Below, in pieces: positions 38,701 through 48,800 of a stretch of 64,000 nucleotides of DNA. Position 1 is the first letter of the stretch. Each line of letters opens with the position of its first letter. The notes under the pieces were generated by a model that was not told the DNA's origin, made no database searches, and saw only the letters and a list, made by a program, of their open reading frames with translations. The position numbers were made by a program, and so were the translations under genes. Origin of the DNA: Maioricimonas rarisocia (GTDB taxonomy: Bacteria > Planctomycetota > Planctomycetia > Planctomycetales > Planctomycetaceae); assembly GCF_007747795.1 (NCBI RefSeq), contig NZ_CP036275.1, positions 620,001-684,000 on the forward strand, read 5' to 3'.

Positions 38701-40353
38701 CTCGAGTCGCTGCTGCTGACGCTGCGCGACTCGGACAAGGCGGAACTCCGCGCGTTTGCAACCGCGAAGCTGATTCAGACCGATCTCGCGATTGGCCACT
38801 CAGGCCGAGTCGCCCAACTGGCCACTGAACTCGAGAACCAGTATGCCGACGTGCCGGCACTGAATGATCAGACCGGAGCGGAACTGCTCGCCGAATGGCA
38901 GCAGCGCGACGACTGGGCCACGTTGACCGAACCGGCTCCGGAGTGGCCGGTCGATAACGTCGAGGTGACCAGCTCGATTGCCGGCCGCCGTGGCAGCAGC
39001 ATGTATCCCGTCAATCACATCGGTCCCCGTTCGGATGTGTTTTTCGGCTGGACGTTCTTTGTCGATGCCGGCGGACAGGAGCTGACGGCGTACGATGCCA
39101 TCGGCGAGCGACGCTGGACGCTGCGAGTCGGCGGCACGGGGGGACATGGCCCGTTCTCGGTCCGATACGTCATGACCCGCGGCCACCTGATGCTTGTCGC
39201 ACTCAGAGACCAGTTCCGCATCGTCGCCATCGACGAGGATGACGACGTTGTCGAACTGTACAGCGGCCGGTTGACGCAGGGGCAGACGACGGCAATCGTT
39301 CCGGCACGCATCAAGGGGTTTCGCGGACAGCTGCAGCTCGACGCCACGCAGCAGGAACTGCTCGGAAACGTGGGGCCGCTGACAGGAGACGTCCTCTGTT
39401 ATCTGCTCGAGACGACGCTGTACGCCGTCGATCCGCTGACCGGCCGCATCCTGTGGAAACGGGAGAACCTGCCATCAGGCAGCGAGATTCTTGCCGACGA
39501 CCACTACGTCGTTCTCCGCACTCAGGACGACCGGCTGATCGTATTGCGGGGGGACGATGGCGCCCTGATTGGCGAGCGCGAGGTTCCCGATGGCGCCTCC
39601 GTCGATCGACGTGGCGCTGAGTGGGGCCGGCTGCTGCTACTGGCTGACGGAAGCGGAGAGCGGCAGGTTTTCGCCATGTACGATCCCGTCGACGAAAGCC
39701 TGCTCTGGAAGCGGGACTACGAAGAGGGAACGCGGTGGGCTCCGGTGGACGGCCAGGACATCGCAGTACTGACGCCGACCGGCGACTTCGAAGTGCTCGA
39801 TTTTCAGACGGGAACCCCCGTGATCGCAACTCAGGTCGAGGCACAGCCACGACTCGAAGATTTCCTGGTCGAGACGAACGAGCAGTCATTGTTCGTAATG
39901 ACGTACTCCCAGGCCACCGACGGGTCTCACGTGGACGTGCTGCCTGCCTCCGGGCGGAATCTCCCGGAAGTCAACGGGTTCGTCCACGGCCTGGCGAGGA
40001 AGACGGGCAAGCTGCTGTGGTCGCAACGCGTTGAACGCCAGGCGATCGACACGCATCTGCCGTCCGGCTGGCCGGCACTGATCTTCACCGCCCGGTTGAG
40101 CGGACCACAGCTTCAGGAGAACGGCCAGTTCCGGACTGTCAGCGAACTCTCGACGCTGGTGCTCGACAAGAAATCCGGACGTGTCCTTCACAAGGGGACC
40201 ATGCAGGACCCGCTGATGAACACCGGCTGGCAGACGGATGTCGACGAGCGGACGATTCGCCTGCGGTTTCGACTGCGGGGGATCGAACTTCGCTTTCGCG
40301 AAGAGGCAGCCGAGCCCGAACCGCCGCCGCAGCAGGAGCCCGAAGCGGACTGA
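35800..40353 (+). CDS. Large PQQ-repeat (BamB-like) beta-propeller and TPR protein
   Basis: A 1517-residue exported protein. Signal peptide 1-25, helical TPR-like region about 40-240, first propeller of PQQ/BamB-type repeats about 275-735 (for example SSGEFRWASV, GKVVWERPR and GRILATSPLP), helical TPR-like region about 755-1040, second propeller about 1065-1490 (YDAIGERRWTLR, TGRILWKREN, ARKTGKLLWSQ), and a Pro/Glu-rich end. BamB is only about 390 residues, so this is a two-propeller giant typical of planctomycetes. A binding or scaffolding role outside the cytoplasm is likely; no catalytic site is seen. The ATG at 35800 with AGGGAA ahead is preferred over ATG/GTG upstream because it begins a clean signal peptide. 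Confidence 0.92.
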   Translation: MRRYLRAALLGSMLIAAIATTGAAQGLIPRQESPSQFAPGLLRRLPRNGRVEFSLQEAQRQIADADYSNAIATLQQVIELSEDAFLAEDEPIGLRAAAEQMLLELPASARDGYERLYGVQAEQLLEDGLEREDWSRLEEAERRFFATAAGREASARLAVRDLARGDFVYAVRRIEHLLDDPECPASWKPELKLLAVAAWQGSGNPQAARPYREQLATADAAARKKLGNLVADAESPQELQHRIDVLIGARTVAATGLPAWRMIGGDLTHNSAAAPAAPAGDLHWQRPTIDGHDSDYPERIPDIVAVNDSLERRYAVPDSDSPQVLPVHRPLVIGDTVVYQTPGSVKAVGLSSGEFRWASVDVDETFRYLVDQQYQPNQPWHQPLLELYLGQRLWRDQTSASLSSDGTRVIAITHGGIVGAISPATLGTTSIPLHALAPHSTNVLSAYELDGGRVQWQVGGRTAADNRTLGGTFFLGPPLPLDGVLYCLSEDRGQIRLVALDAAAGELLWSQPLLNPEQTIGSLNEDRERRWGGLTPAYSGGLLVCPTGEEVVVAVDPRQRAVVWATQYVDADLGRTVTPNARLAIRMRRGPRSDSTTSLDELLVEDRWYDSTVRIADGYVLLTPHDSDSIHCLRLLDGKVVWERPRNEALYMAGVYDGRVVLVGRTQVETISLEDGEPVWEEPTPIPAVSGFGFRHQGILVLPLSTGEITSIDLESGRILATSPLPDDILPGNLVADGGRIVFQSGTRVAAFRSPEDIRREIEAALAADEPDVRALQLRGELRLHLGEIDAGVADLIAAIEQGDAGRSRHVLGSALIDGLRTDFDEYRPYAARLDEMIEEPRLRSTFLRRYAVGLRRHGEHAAALQQYLRFAEGVAGNARLEQVEGDRFVRSDRWVRGEFLELVEGADDATRAAMNTQFSNWLDEATATSDEQALRRFVTLFGPHPLAEQALVWLANRLDPQDDFLTLESLLLTLRDSDKAELRAFATAKLIQTDLAIGHSGRVAQLATELENQYADVPALNDQTGAELLAEWQQRDDWATLTEPAPEWPVDNVEVTSSIAGRRGSSMYPVNHIGPRSDVFFGWTFFVDAGGQELTAYDAIGERRWTLRVGGTGGHGPFSVRYVMTRGHLMLVALRDQFRIVAIDEDDDVVELYSGRLTQGQTTAIVPARIKGFRGQLQLDATQQELLGNVGPLTGDVLCYLLETTLYAVDPLTGRILWKRENLPSGSEILADDHYVVLRTQDDRLIVLRGDDGALIGEREVPDGASVDRRGAEWGRLLLLADGSGERQVFAMYDPVDESLLWKRDYEEGTRWAPVDGQDIAVLTPTGDFEVLDFQTGTPVIATQVEAQPRLEDFLVETNEQSLFVMTYSQATDGSHVDVLPASGRNLPEVNGFVHGLARKTGKLLWSQRVERQAIDTHLPSGWPALIFTARLSGPQLQENGQFRTVSELSTLVLDKKSGRVLHKGTMQDPLMNTGWQTDVDERTIRLRFRLRGIELRFREEAAEPEPPPQQEPEAD

Positions 40354-40370
40354 GCTTCCGCAACGGCAAC

Positions 40371-41504
40371 TCAGCGATCGTCCTGGGGGACCGCTTCGCG
40401 GTCTTCGGACTCATGAGCGTGCTCGAGCGCGGCGTGTCCGAGTTCCTCGAGCGTCTCTTCTTCGTGTTCTGCTTCCCGTTCGACCTCGCGGACGCTCAGC
40501 CCCGATTTGTTGAAGTAGTACAGGCCGATCAACGTGACCGGGATGTACTGCGCCATGTGGTAGTAGATCGACGCGGCGAACACTTCGCGGGTGTCGTCGG
40601 TGAACAGCTTGAGCACCATCAGAAAGCAGAGCTGAATGACGCCGAAGTACCCCGGCGAGGAGGGGACCGTCACGCCGAAGGCAACGACGCCGAGGACGAT
40701 ACACGCGACCAGCGGGGAGATTTCGATGCCGAACGCCCGCAGTGAAAGGTACACGAGTAATCCGTTGAGGGCCCACTGAATCAGCGACGTGGCCACGATA
40801 CCGAGCAGCAGGCGGACGTTCTTGATTGCCGAGAGGCCGGCGGCTCCCGACTCGAGCATACCCGTCAGCTTGTCCCGCAGCCGGTCGGGGACAAACGGCA
40901 TGAGTTCGAGAATCCGCTCGGTCAGCCGTACGAACGGTCCGGTCCAGAGGACGAACGCGACAACCGACAGGACGCCCGCGGCGGCCACGATCGCCACGGT
41001 GATCGCCTGATTCTGCACGTCCGGATCCATGCCGGGCACGAACGACAGTCCCAGGCCGAGAAACGCCAGAATCGCCAGTACGTCGAAGACCCGCTCGAGC
41101 ACCACGCTGGAGAGAACCGCCGGCATCGGAAGCTTCTGGTCGCGCGAAGCAACAAAGACCCGCACGAATTCGCCCAGGTGAGCCGGCAGCAGGTTATTGA
41201 AGGCGAACCCGATCATGACCGGACCGAAGAGACTGGGAACGGAGAAGTGTCCCAGTGGCCGCAGCAGCATCTGCCACCGCCAGGTCTTCAGCCAGTAGAA
41301 GATCGCCAGGGCGATCAGCATCGGGATCAGCGTCAGGTAGTTCGCCGATGCAAACGCGCTGCCGATCTGCCGCAGGACGACCGCAGGCGGGTCCTCCCGA
41401 CACATCTCGTAGAACGCCCAGGCCAGACAGCCTGCAGTGACGAGCAGTCCGATCGTCAGCTGGACCGTTCGGGACTGATGCCATCGAGGTGAGGATTCGG
41501 ACAC
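40371..41504 (-). CDS. Lysylphosphatidylglycerol synthetase-type transmembrane (AglD/flippase-like) protein
   Basis: A 377-residue polytopic membrane protein with about eight hydrophobic segments. Family marks are NLLPAHLGEFVRVFVASRD, SSVVLERVFDVLAILAFL and TVPSSPGYFGVIQLCFL. The family covers the membrane half of MprF and glycosyltransferase-linked flippase-like proteins, taken to move lipid-linked substrates. The aminoacyl-transferase half of MprF is missing. The cytoplasmic C-terminus is highly charged. The start is GTG at 41504 with AAGGGA well placed. It is convergent with the PQQ protein gene, the stops being only 17 bp apart. Confidence 0.9.
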   Translation of the reverse strand: MSESSPRWHQSRTVQLTIGLLVTAGCLAWAFYEMCREDPPAVVLRQIGSAFASANYLTLIPMLIALAIFYWLKTWRWQMLLRPLGHFSVPSLFGPVMIGFAFNNLLPAHLGEFVRVFVASRDQKLPMPAVLSSVVLERVFDVLAILAFLGLGLSFVPGMDPDVQNQAITVAIVAAAGVLSVVAFVLWTGPFVRLTERILELMPFVPDRLRDKLTGMLESGAAGLSAIKNVRLLLGIVATSLIQWALNGLLVYLSLRAFGIEISPLVACIVLGVVAFGVTVPSSPGYFGVIQLCFLMVLKLFTDDTREVFAASIYYHMAQYIPVTLIGLYYFNKSGLSVREVEREAEHEEETLEELGHAALEHAHESEDREAVPQDDR

Positions 41505-41591
41505 GGTGGTCCCTTCGGCTTCGGGCGTTGCGGCAGACTGTGAGGTTTTCGGGCGTTCGACCGAGTCGACGTGACTCCCGGAGTGGGCGGG

Positions 41592-42101
41592 TTACCTGTC
41601 TTTCGCACCGGCAAGCTTGTGAATCGCTTTCCATTCGCCTGCGGTGACCGGCTGGATCGACAGCCGCGAACCGCGTTTCAGGACCATCATCTCGGACAGG
41701 TCCCCACACTCCTTGAGCATGTCGCGCGTCACAGGCGTGTCAAACTTCTGAATCAGTTTCACGTCGACCATGAACCAGGTCGGTTCGTCCGGATCGCTCT
41801 TGGGATCGTAGTGATGATCGTCCGGGTCGAACGCCGTATGGTCGGGGTAGGCCGCCTTGACGACCTCGCAGGTTCCCACGACGGCCATCGGCCTGGCGTT
41901 ACTGTGGTAAAACAGCACGCGGTCGCCGACCTGCACGTCGTCCCGCAGCATATTGCGGGCCTGGTAGTTGCGCACGCCATCCCAGAATGTCGTCTGGTCC
42001 GACTCGGCTGCCAGATCGTCGATCGAATATGAGGATGGTTCCGATTTGAAGAGCCAGTAGCGCCGCTTGGCGCTGCGGGATTTCGACGCACGTTTGGCCA
42101 T
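41592..42101 (-). CDS. EVE domain protein
   Basis: A 169-residue protein. After a basic N-terminus (about 1-15) it has the EVE fold: YWLFKSEPSSYSIDDL, WDGVRNYQARNMLRD and VLFYHSN. EVE domains are PUA-like and read modified bases or RNA; the human counterpart is THYN1. ATG at 42101 with GAGG-type sequence upstream is preferred over the longer start at 42143. It lies 81 bp downstream of the deacylase-type gene. Confidence 0.93.
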   Translation of the reverse strand: MAKRASKSRSAKRRYWLFKSEPSSYSIDDLAAESDQTTFWDGVRNYQARNMLRDDVQVGDRVLFYHSNARPMAVVGTCEVVKAAYPDHTAFDPDDHHYDPKSDPDEPTWFMVDVKLIQKFDTPVTRDMLKECGDLSEMMVLKRGSRLSIQPVTAGEWKAIHKLAGAKDR

Positions 42102-42182
42102 GAGCTGTCCCTGTTTCCTCCGGCGGGCAATCAAACGGAGCACGACGGCATCCGGGGAGCCGTCGCGAAGGCCGTACCCTAG

Positions 42183-43283
42183 TCAATCGTCGCCGGCTGA
42201 CTCCAGTGCGTCGTCCATCTCGTCGTGCGTGGTGACCTGGATACGGGTGGCCATGTCGTCGCGAACCCGCTGGTGGATATCCTCGGGATCCATGGCGTTG
42301 ACCGCCTTGCGGATCGACTTGAGGTTGCGGCCGGGCAGGGCAATATGGCAGACCGGTTCTCCCGGTTTGACGGCCGGAATCGTGGTCATTCCCAGGACGA
42401 CGCCGTCGACGGGGCTGACCAGCAGATTCTGGTGTTCACCCAGGATCGTGAAGTTCGACGCCACGGGCTGGCCATGTTTGACCAGGTCGCCCGGTTTGAC
42501 GTGAAACCGCAGGAATCCCCCCACCTCGGCCCGGATCCAGGTCGTCTTGCGGACCGTCGTCTGGTACGGAGGCAGAATCCGCTCTCCGTCGAGCATGTCC
42601 AGCTCCATCAGGACGTTGCGGACGCCCCGCACGCCGATTTCCAGCATTGCCGGCTCGACCTTCAGGGGTTCTCCCGCTTCGAGGATCATCGTTGCACAGC
42701 CCTTGCGACAGGCCTCGCGACGCATGCATCCGACCGGCCCGGCACCGTCGATGACCAGTTCGCACCCGAAGGCCCGCGCGATGCGGCGGACTTCGGGCAT
42801 CGACAGATCGGCCCGCACGTTGGGAAAGTTCGTGCGGGATGCAGCCGCGGCGTGCAGGTCGACTCCGTACTGGCACTGGGCGACGATCTCCTCCATGAAG
42901 GTCTTCGCGATGCGGCTCGCCAGACTGCCGGTGACCGACCCCGGGAACTGCCGGTTGAGGTCGCGGCGGTCGGGCAGATAGCGGTCGTGATTCTCGAAGC
43001 CGAAGACGTTGACCACCGGGACCAGCAGCAATGTTCCCCGCTTCAGTTCGAGCGGGTCGCCGTTGAGCAGTTCGTGAATGATGCCGGTGCCGGTCAGCTC
43101 GTCCCCGTGGATCGCGGCACTCACGAACACGCATGGTCCGGAGCGACGGGCATTGATGACACGGATCGGCGTGGCGATCGGGTCACCGGTATAGGTTTCG
43201 GAAATCTTCAGGCGAATGTCTTTGACCTCGCCTGGCCGGACGGAAACGCCGCCGAGGACCAGCTTCTTCGACCGACCGCTCAT
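42183..43283 (-). CDS. Succinylglutamate desuccinylase/aspartoacylase family protein
   Basis: A 366-residue member of the zinc carboxypeptidase-like AstE/AspA family. Zinc ligands are His59 and Glu62 in AIHGDE and His144 in DLHAAA, with the substrate segment RRDLNRQFPGS near 106-116. The C-terminal part (about 240-320) is a biotinyl/lipoyl-like beta-barrel (GFLRFHVKPGDLVKHGQPVA), as in other members. Related proteins often sit by a RimK-type ligase; none is seen here. The real substrate is unknown. It lies 60 bp downstream of the xylonate-dehydratase-like gene and may be co-transcribed with it. Confidence 0.9.
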   Translation of the reverse strand: MSGRSKKLVLGGVSVRPGEVKDIRLKISETYTGDPIATPIRVINARRSGPCVFVSAAIHGDELTGTGIIHELLNGDPLELKRGTLLLVPVVNVFGFENHDRYLPDRRDLNRQFPGSVTGSLASRIAKTFMEEIVAQCQYGVDLHAAAASRTNFPNVRADLSMPEVRRIARAFGCELVIDGAGPVGCMRREACRKGCATMILEAGEPLKVEPAMLEIGVRGVRNVLMELDMLDGERILPPYQTTVRKTTWIRAEVGGFLRFHVKPGDLVKHGQPVASNFTILGEHQNLLVSPVDGVVLGMTTIPAVKPGEPVCHIALPGRNLKSIRKAVNAMDPEDIHQRVRDDMATRIQVTTHDEMDDALESAGDD

Positions 43284-43343
43284 GCAGGATGCTCACAACA
43301 GAGGGGATTGCAGCCGGGCCCGCGTTGGACTGCCGGATTGTCG

Positions 43344-45329
43344 TCAGGTGTCTGAAGTGGCCGACAGGCCCGCGGAGATGACTTTTGCGACCGCGTCGAC
43401 GTCGTACACGCAGCCGCCCCACGTGCCGCCGCCAAGCTGCTGCAGCAGCGCCCACAGCCGCGTATCGGCCGGCAGGTCCGGGTCGGCTTCCAGTGCGACA
43501 GCCGGCTCCCGCTCCGCGAGGATGAGGGCGCCTTCCTCGCGGGTGCAGCGCTGGTCCGGCGTACCGACGAAGTTGATCTGCCCGGTCAGGTTGACTCGGT
43601 CGACGACGATCTCGATCAGGTCGCCGTCACGAATGCGACCGATCGGTCCGTTCGCCATCGCTTCGGGGCCCACATGTCCGATGCACGCTCCGGTCGACAC
43701 GCCGGAGAACCGCGCGTCTGTGATCACAGCCACATGCTTGCCGAACGGAAGATACCGAAGCGCCGAGGTGATCTGATACGTCTCTTCCATGCCGGAGCCC
43801 AGTGGTCCGCGGCACATCAGCACGATGATGTCTCCCTCGCGGATCGGCGGGTCGGTCCGGCCCTTGACCGCGGCGATCGCGGCCCGTTCGGACGTGAAGA
43901 CCCGTGCGGGACCGAGTTTGCGGTACACGCCGTCCTCGTCCACCACGCTCGGATCGATCGCCGTGCTCTTGATGACCGAGCCTTCCGGGGCGATGTTGCC
44001 GACCGGAAAGGTGACCGTGCTCGTCAGTCCCGCGGCCCTGGCAGCTTCTGGCGACATGATGACGTCGTCCGGATCGACACCGTCTGCCTCGCGGAGCCGT
44101 TCCCGCAACTGCTGGCGTCGTTCGGACCCAGCCCACCAGTCCAGGACGGCATCGAGCGGCTCGCCCGTGGCTGTCAGGGCGTTGCCACGCAGCAGCCCCA
44201 GCTCCCGCATGTGCAGCATGACCTCCGGGACGCCGCCGGCGAGGAATACCCGGACCGTCGGGTGACCGACCGGCCCGTTGGGAAGCACGTCGACGATGCG
44301 GGGGACCTGCCGGTTGATGCGGTTCCAGTCTTCGACCGTGGGGCGGACCAGGCCGGCTTCGAACGCGATCCCGGGGATGTGCAGCAGCAGATTCGTCGAT
44401 CCGCCGAACGCCGCATGCAGCACCATCGCGTTGTGCAGGGCATCTTCGGTGAGGATGTCCGCGAGGGTAATCTTCCGCTCCTGCTGGGAAACGAGTGCCC
44501 GAGCCGCAGCGCGAGCGCCCTCCAGCCAGATCGGTTGCCCTGACGGTGCGAGTGCCGAGTGAGGCATCGAGAGTCCCAGAGCCTCGGAAACCACCTGAGA
44601 CGTCGCGGCAGTCCCCAGAAACTGGCAGCCGCCACCGGGAGATCCGCAGGCCTTGCAGCCCATCTCGGCAGCGTAGGCGAGGTCAATTTCGCCGTGAGCG
44701 TACCGGGCCCCGATCGCCTGCACCTTGCCGGCGTCCTCTCCCTGTTCCGGCGGCAGAGTCACCCCCCCTGGAACAATGATGGCCGGCAGGTTTCGGAACG
44801 CCGAGACGGCCATCATCATGGCCGGCAGCCCCTTGTCGCACGTGGCAACGCCGATGACCCCCTTGCGGGTCGGCAGCGATCGGATCAGCCGTTTAAGCAC
44901 CACCGCAGCGTCGTTGCGGTAGGCCAGGCTGTCCATCATGGCGGTCGTCCCCTGCGAGCGTCCGTCACAGGGATCAGACACGAACCCGGCAAAGGGAAGC
45001 TTTTTGAGTTCGTCGAGCTGTTCGGCCGCGGCCTTCACGAGCAGGCCGACTTCCCAGTGGCCGGTGTGGTAGCCCAGGGCGATCGGTTTACCGTCTTCGC
45101 CCCGCACTCCCCCCTGCGTACTCAACAGCAGAATCTGGTCGCGGAGCAGCTGCTGCGGATTCCACCCCATGCCGGCATTCTGCGTCATGCCGAACAGATC
45201 ACCGCTGGGGCTGTTCAGCAGCATCTCTTCGGAGATCGGAAGAGAGCCCTCCGGACCAGGGGCTTTGGACTGGACGTCGAAGAATGCGGAGCCCGGCAGG
45301 TCGAGCAGGGCAGGGAGATCGTGAGGCAT
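43344..45329 (-). CDS. yjhG: YjhG/YagF-type D-xylonate dehydratase (IlvD/Edd family)
   Basis: A 661-residue dehydratase of the IlvD/Edd family. It matches E. coli YjhG/YagF closely over its whole length, including [17 protein letters not shown]-like, [39 protein letters not shown] and [18 protein letters not shown]-type blocks. Fe-S cluster Cys candidates are Cys121, Cys164 and the Cys225/228/235 group. YjhG and YagF turn D-xylonate into 2-keto-3-deoxy-pentonate. In E. coli the next step uses a DapA-family aldolase (YjhH); a DapA-family protein lies 41 kb away here. Ribosome site is weak. It diverges from the sigma-54 activator. Confidence 0.93.
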   Translation of the reverse strand: MPHDLPALLDLPGSAFFDVQSKAPGPEGSLPISEEMLLNSPSGDLFGMTQNAGMGWNPQQLLRDQILLLSTQGGVRGEDGKPIALGYHTGHWEVGLLVKAAAEQLDELKKLPFAGFVSDPCDGRSQGTTAMMDSLAYRNDAAVVLKRLIRSLPTRKGVIGVATCDKGLPAMMMAVSAFRNLPAIIVPGGVTLPPEQGEDAGKVQAIGARYAHGEIDLAYAAEMGCKACGSPGGGCQFLGTAATSQVVSEALGLSMPHSALAPSGQPIWLEGARAAARALVSQQERKITLADILTEDALHNAMVLHAAFGGSTNLLLHIPGIAFEAGLVRPTVEDWNRINRQVPRIVDVLPNGPVGHPTVRVFLAGGVPEVMLHMRELGLLRGNALTATGEPLDAVLDWWAGSERRQQLRERLREADGVDPDDVIMSPEAARAAGLTSTVTFPVGNIAPEGSVIKSTAIDPSVVDEDGVYRKLGPARVFTSERAAIAAVKGRTDPPIREGDIIVLMCRGPLGSGMEETYQITSALRYLPFGKHVAVITDARFSGVSTGACIGHVGPEAMANGPIGRIRDGDLIEIVVDRVNLTGQINFVGTPDQRCTREEGALILAEREPAVALEADPDLPADTRLWALLQQLGGGTWGGCVYDVDAVAKVISAGLSATSDT

Positions 45330-45838
45330 CGGTCACCCGAAAGCAGATCGCAGAAAGGAATGTCTGCCTTCAGTGTGACGCCCGTGAGGCGAAACTCAAA
45401 GCGACCGGGGCAGGATCATGTCAGGAAACGCCGCCAGGAGGTGCGGAAGCAGAGGGGGGCGAAGAGGAAGATGGTGCCCGCCAGAATAGAAAGAACCCTC
45501 GGATGGCGTTGGACCGGAACGTCGGGAAGCTCGTGGTAGAGGACGCTGAAAGCAGAGTGGGTCAGGCTGCGATCAGAGTCGTACCGGTCCAACTGGGTCA
45601 GGATGCCATCCGAGGGCCAGGCTGGGTCAGGATGGTTTGAAAATGTTGCAATGGGCGTGCCGGAAAGTGGGCGTCGGCGCTGCTGGTGTGCCGGAAGTGT
45701 TTTTGTGAGTGATGGTTACGGTCTTCTGTGGATTATTCTGGCGTGTCGGCGCTTGTGGAGTCGGCGCCGAAAGAGTACCGTCGATGGCGAGATTCAGCGC
45801 CGAAAAGTCGCGTTCGGCGCGCCGGGAAGGGGGGGCAG
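45330..45838. other. 509-bp divergent region with three TGGGTCAGG repeats
   Basis: Between the dehydratase (minus) and the sigma-54 activator (plus). TGGGTCAGG occurs at 45558-45566, 45594-45602 and 45623-45631 (spacing 36 and 29 bp), the last two within a longer 13-base identical unit. The repeats could be binding sites. No small gene could be supported. An earlier GTG start at 45728 for the activator is possible. Confidence 0.5.
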
Positions 45839-48800
45839 GTGTTCACTGTCTACAGGCGGAATCGCTACTACATCGCGGCGCTGGCAGGTGCGAGCATCGG
45901 CTATGCGGTGCTGGCGCTCGCGTACATCGCGACCAGTCCGGACATCGGCCTGCGCTGCCTGCTCGAGGCGACCGACGCACCGCACGCCGGCTCCGGGGTG
46001 ACGATTCAGGGAGCGGTGCGGCCTCTCGATGATTCCAAGGGATACATTCCCGAAGTCGGGGACGTGCTTGTCCAGATTCATGATCGTCCCATCCGGACGC
46101 TCGTCGACTTCGTCCAGGCGCAGGCGGAATTGCGCGACGCACAGGTGGACGACGGCGGCGACCTGGCGATGGGGGCCGATCCAAGCGAGCTGAGTCGGGT
46201 TTCGACGCTGACGCTCGTCGAGTACTACGATCACACGCGTCTGGTGCGGGTCCGCTTTCATCCACCCGGTGAGACGCGGGTGCGGGACGGGTGGCTCTGG
46301 CTGCACAGTCAGCCATCGGGAGGAGTACTCGCCTCTCTGTTGTGGGCGCTGGTTCAGGCGGCGATCGTTGCGGTTGCCGCGTTCGCCTGCTGGAAACGTC
46401 CCTTCGACCGAACGATGTGGATCTTCTTCAATCTCACGGCTCTCACGCTGATTGCGTATGTGGGTGGAAGCCACTGGTGGGTGATCGCCGGTTCGATGTG
46501 GCTGACACTGCCGTTTCTCGTGGCGGCGGTCCTGCTGCCGGTCGTGCTGCTCCACTTCTTCGTCGTGTTTCCGAGCCGAAAGCGGATGCTGGTCGGTACG
46601 GCCCACTGGGTACTCGCGGGGTTGTATGCCATTCCGGTGCTCGTGATTGCCGCCGGTTCGCTGCTGATCCTCTTCACGTGGTGGGCTTCGGGGCTGGGGG
46701 CGATCGAGGGGCCGTTCGGCGAACTGGTCTCACAGTGGTCTGGAGATCTGCTGGCCAGGTTGCTGGGCGGGTTACGTGTGGGGATCTACGCCTACATGCT
46801 GCTGGCGGCAGGCTACTTTGCACTCAGTGTCGCTTCGATCGTCCAGAGCCTGTTTCGCACACAGGACGTCTCGGAACTGGGACAGGTCCGCTGGCTGCTC
46901 GCGGGAAGTCTCGCCGGTGCCGTGCCGGTCGCCTACACGCTGTATCTGGCGTACTTCGACCGGGCTGCTTTCGCGTTGGGGGCGGGGCGGCTGCCGATGT
47001 GGCTGGCCAGCATTGCGTTCATGCTGGCTTACGCGGTGGGCATCGCCCGCTACAAGCTGGCACTTGTCGACGAGTTGATCAATCGGGGCATGCGGTACTA
47101 CCTGGTGAGTACCGCTGTGACGCTCACCTTCAGCCTGACGATCGCCCTGGGGGCGTTTGCTGCCTGGCGGAAGGGGCCGCCGCTGTTCGGTCACCAGGTG
47201 GCGGTGGTGATCGTGCTCGCCCTGTCGGTGGTGGGGCTGTTCTGGCTGCGGGATCGCGTGCAGCAGATGATCGACCGCCGCTTCTTCCGCGAGAAGTACC
47301 AGTTGAACCGGGCCCTCAGCCGCGTCAACCGGGCCGTCAGCGGCCTCGTCGAACAGGGGGCCGTCGCCGACGATATGCTGGCGTCCTGCTGCGAAGTTCT
47401 TCGTGTCGATCGTGCGGGGCTGTACATGCGGAACGAGGAAAGCAGTCGCTTCCGCCTCGTCGACTCGGTCGGGGCCGATCACTTTCCGCTGACGATCGAA
47501 GCGGACAGCGAGACCCTCTCGCTGCTCGACGACGGGACGTCACTGCAGCGTGCCCCGGGGGGCCATCCGGGGCCACAGCGTCTGTTGCGGACATTGCAGG
47601 CCGAACTCGTCCACGGGCTGACGCTGGACGGGGAGCTGACGGGGCTGGTGGCCCTCGGCGCCAAGACTGCTGGTGGCGGGTACACCGCCGAGGACGCCAC
47701 ATTTCTCACTGCGGTCAGCCGGTTGACCGGCGTGGCGCTGCACTGCGCGAAAGTGCACGAAGACATCACGCGACTTAACGAAGATCTGCAGCTGAAGATC
47801 GACAAGATCTCCGAGCAGAGCCGGCAGATCGAGTTGCTTCAAGGGCAACTGGCCGGCGAAGCCCGGCCCCGGCAGCTCGCCAGGTCGGACGAATTCCGGC
47901 GCGACGGGATCAAGGGAAACAGCCCGGCGATGCAGCAGGTGCTTGCCACGGTTCGCAAGGTGGCCGTCAGCGAGTCCTCCGTTCTGATTCGCGGCGAGAG
48001 CGGAACCGGCAAGGAACTGCTCGCAAAGTCGATTCATGACAACAGCGACCGTCGCAGCGGTCCTCTGGTGACAGTTCACTGTGCCGCCCTGTCCCCCTCG
48101 CTGCTCGAAAGTGAACTGTTCGGCCACGTCAAAGGGGCGTTCACCGACGCCCGCGAAGACAAGGTGGGGCGATTCGCTCTGGCAGACGGCGGGTCGCTGT
48201 TCCTGGATGAAATCGGCGACGTCTCGCTCGATGTGCAGGTCAAACTCCTGCGCGTGCTGCAGGAGCGGACCTTCGAGCCGGTGGGCGGGAGCCGGTCGAT
48301 GACCGTCGATGTCCGCCTTATCGCGGCCACGCACCAGAATCTCGAGCGACTGATTGCTGCCGGCAAGTTCCGGGAAGACCTCTACTACCGGCTGAACGTG
48401 ATTACGGTCACGCTGCCGCCGCTCAGGGAACGCCGGGACGATATCTTCGAACTGGCCGTGCACTTCCTGCGCAGGGCCACGGAGCGGAGCGGCAAGCGGA
48501 TTGTCCGGATTACCGACGAAGCGCTTGAAGCACTGCGGCAGTACGACTGGCCGGGGAACATCCGGGAACTGCAGAACGTCATGGAGCGGGCCGTCGTGCT
48601 GGCCGAGGGAGAGCAGATTACCTTCGGCGATCTTCCCGGCGAAGTTCAGACCGGTGGCTCCCGTCGCCTGACCTCCGACATCGTCGAGGTGAAGTCGAGC
48701 CCGGTGCTGCTGACTCATGCAGACGTCCCGAGGCAGACCACCGCGGCGCGGCGCAGTCGACGACGCGATCCGATGCAGGAACAGGCCGAACTGCAGGCCG

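Noticed and set aside
36403-38799. 798-codon minus-strand frame inside the PQQ-repeat gene
   Set aside because: Antisense to clear PQQ-type repeats, no motif, no ribosome site.
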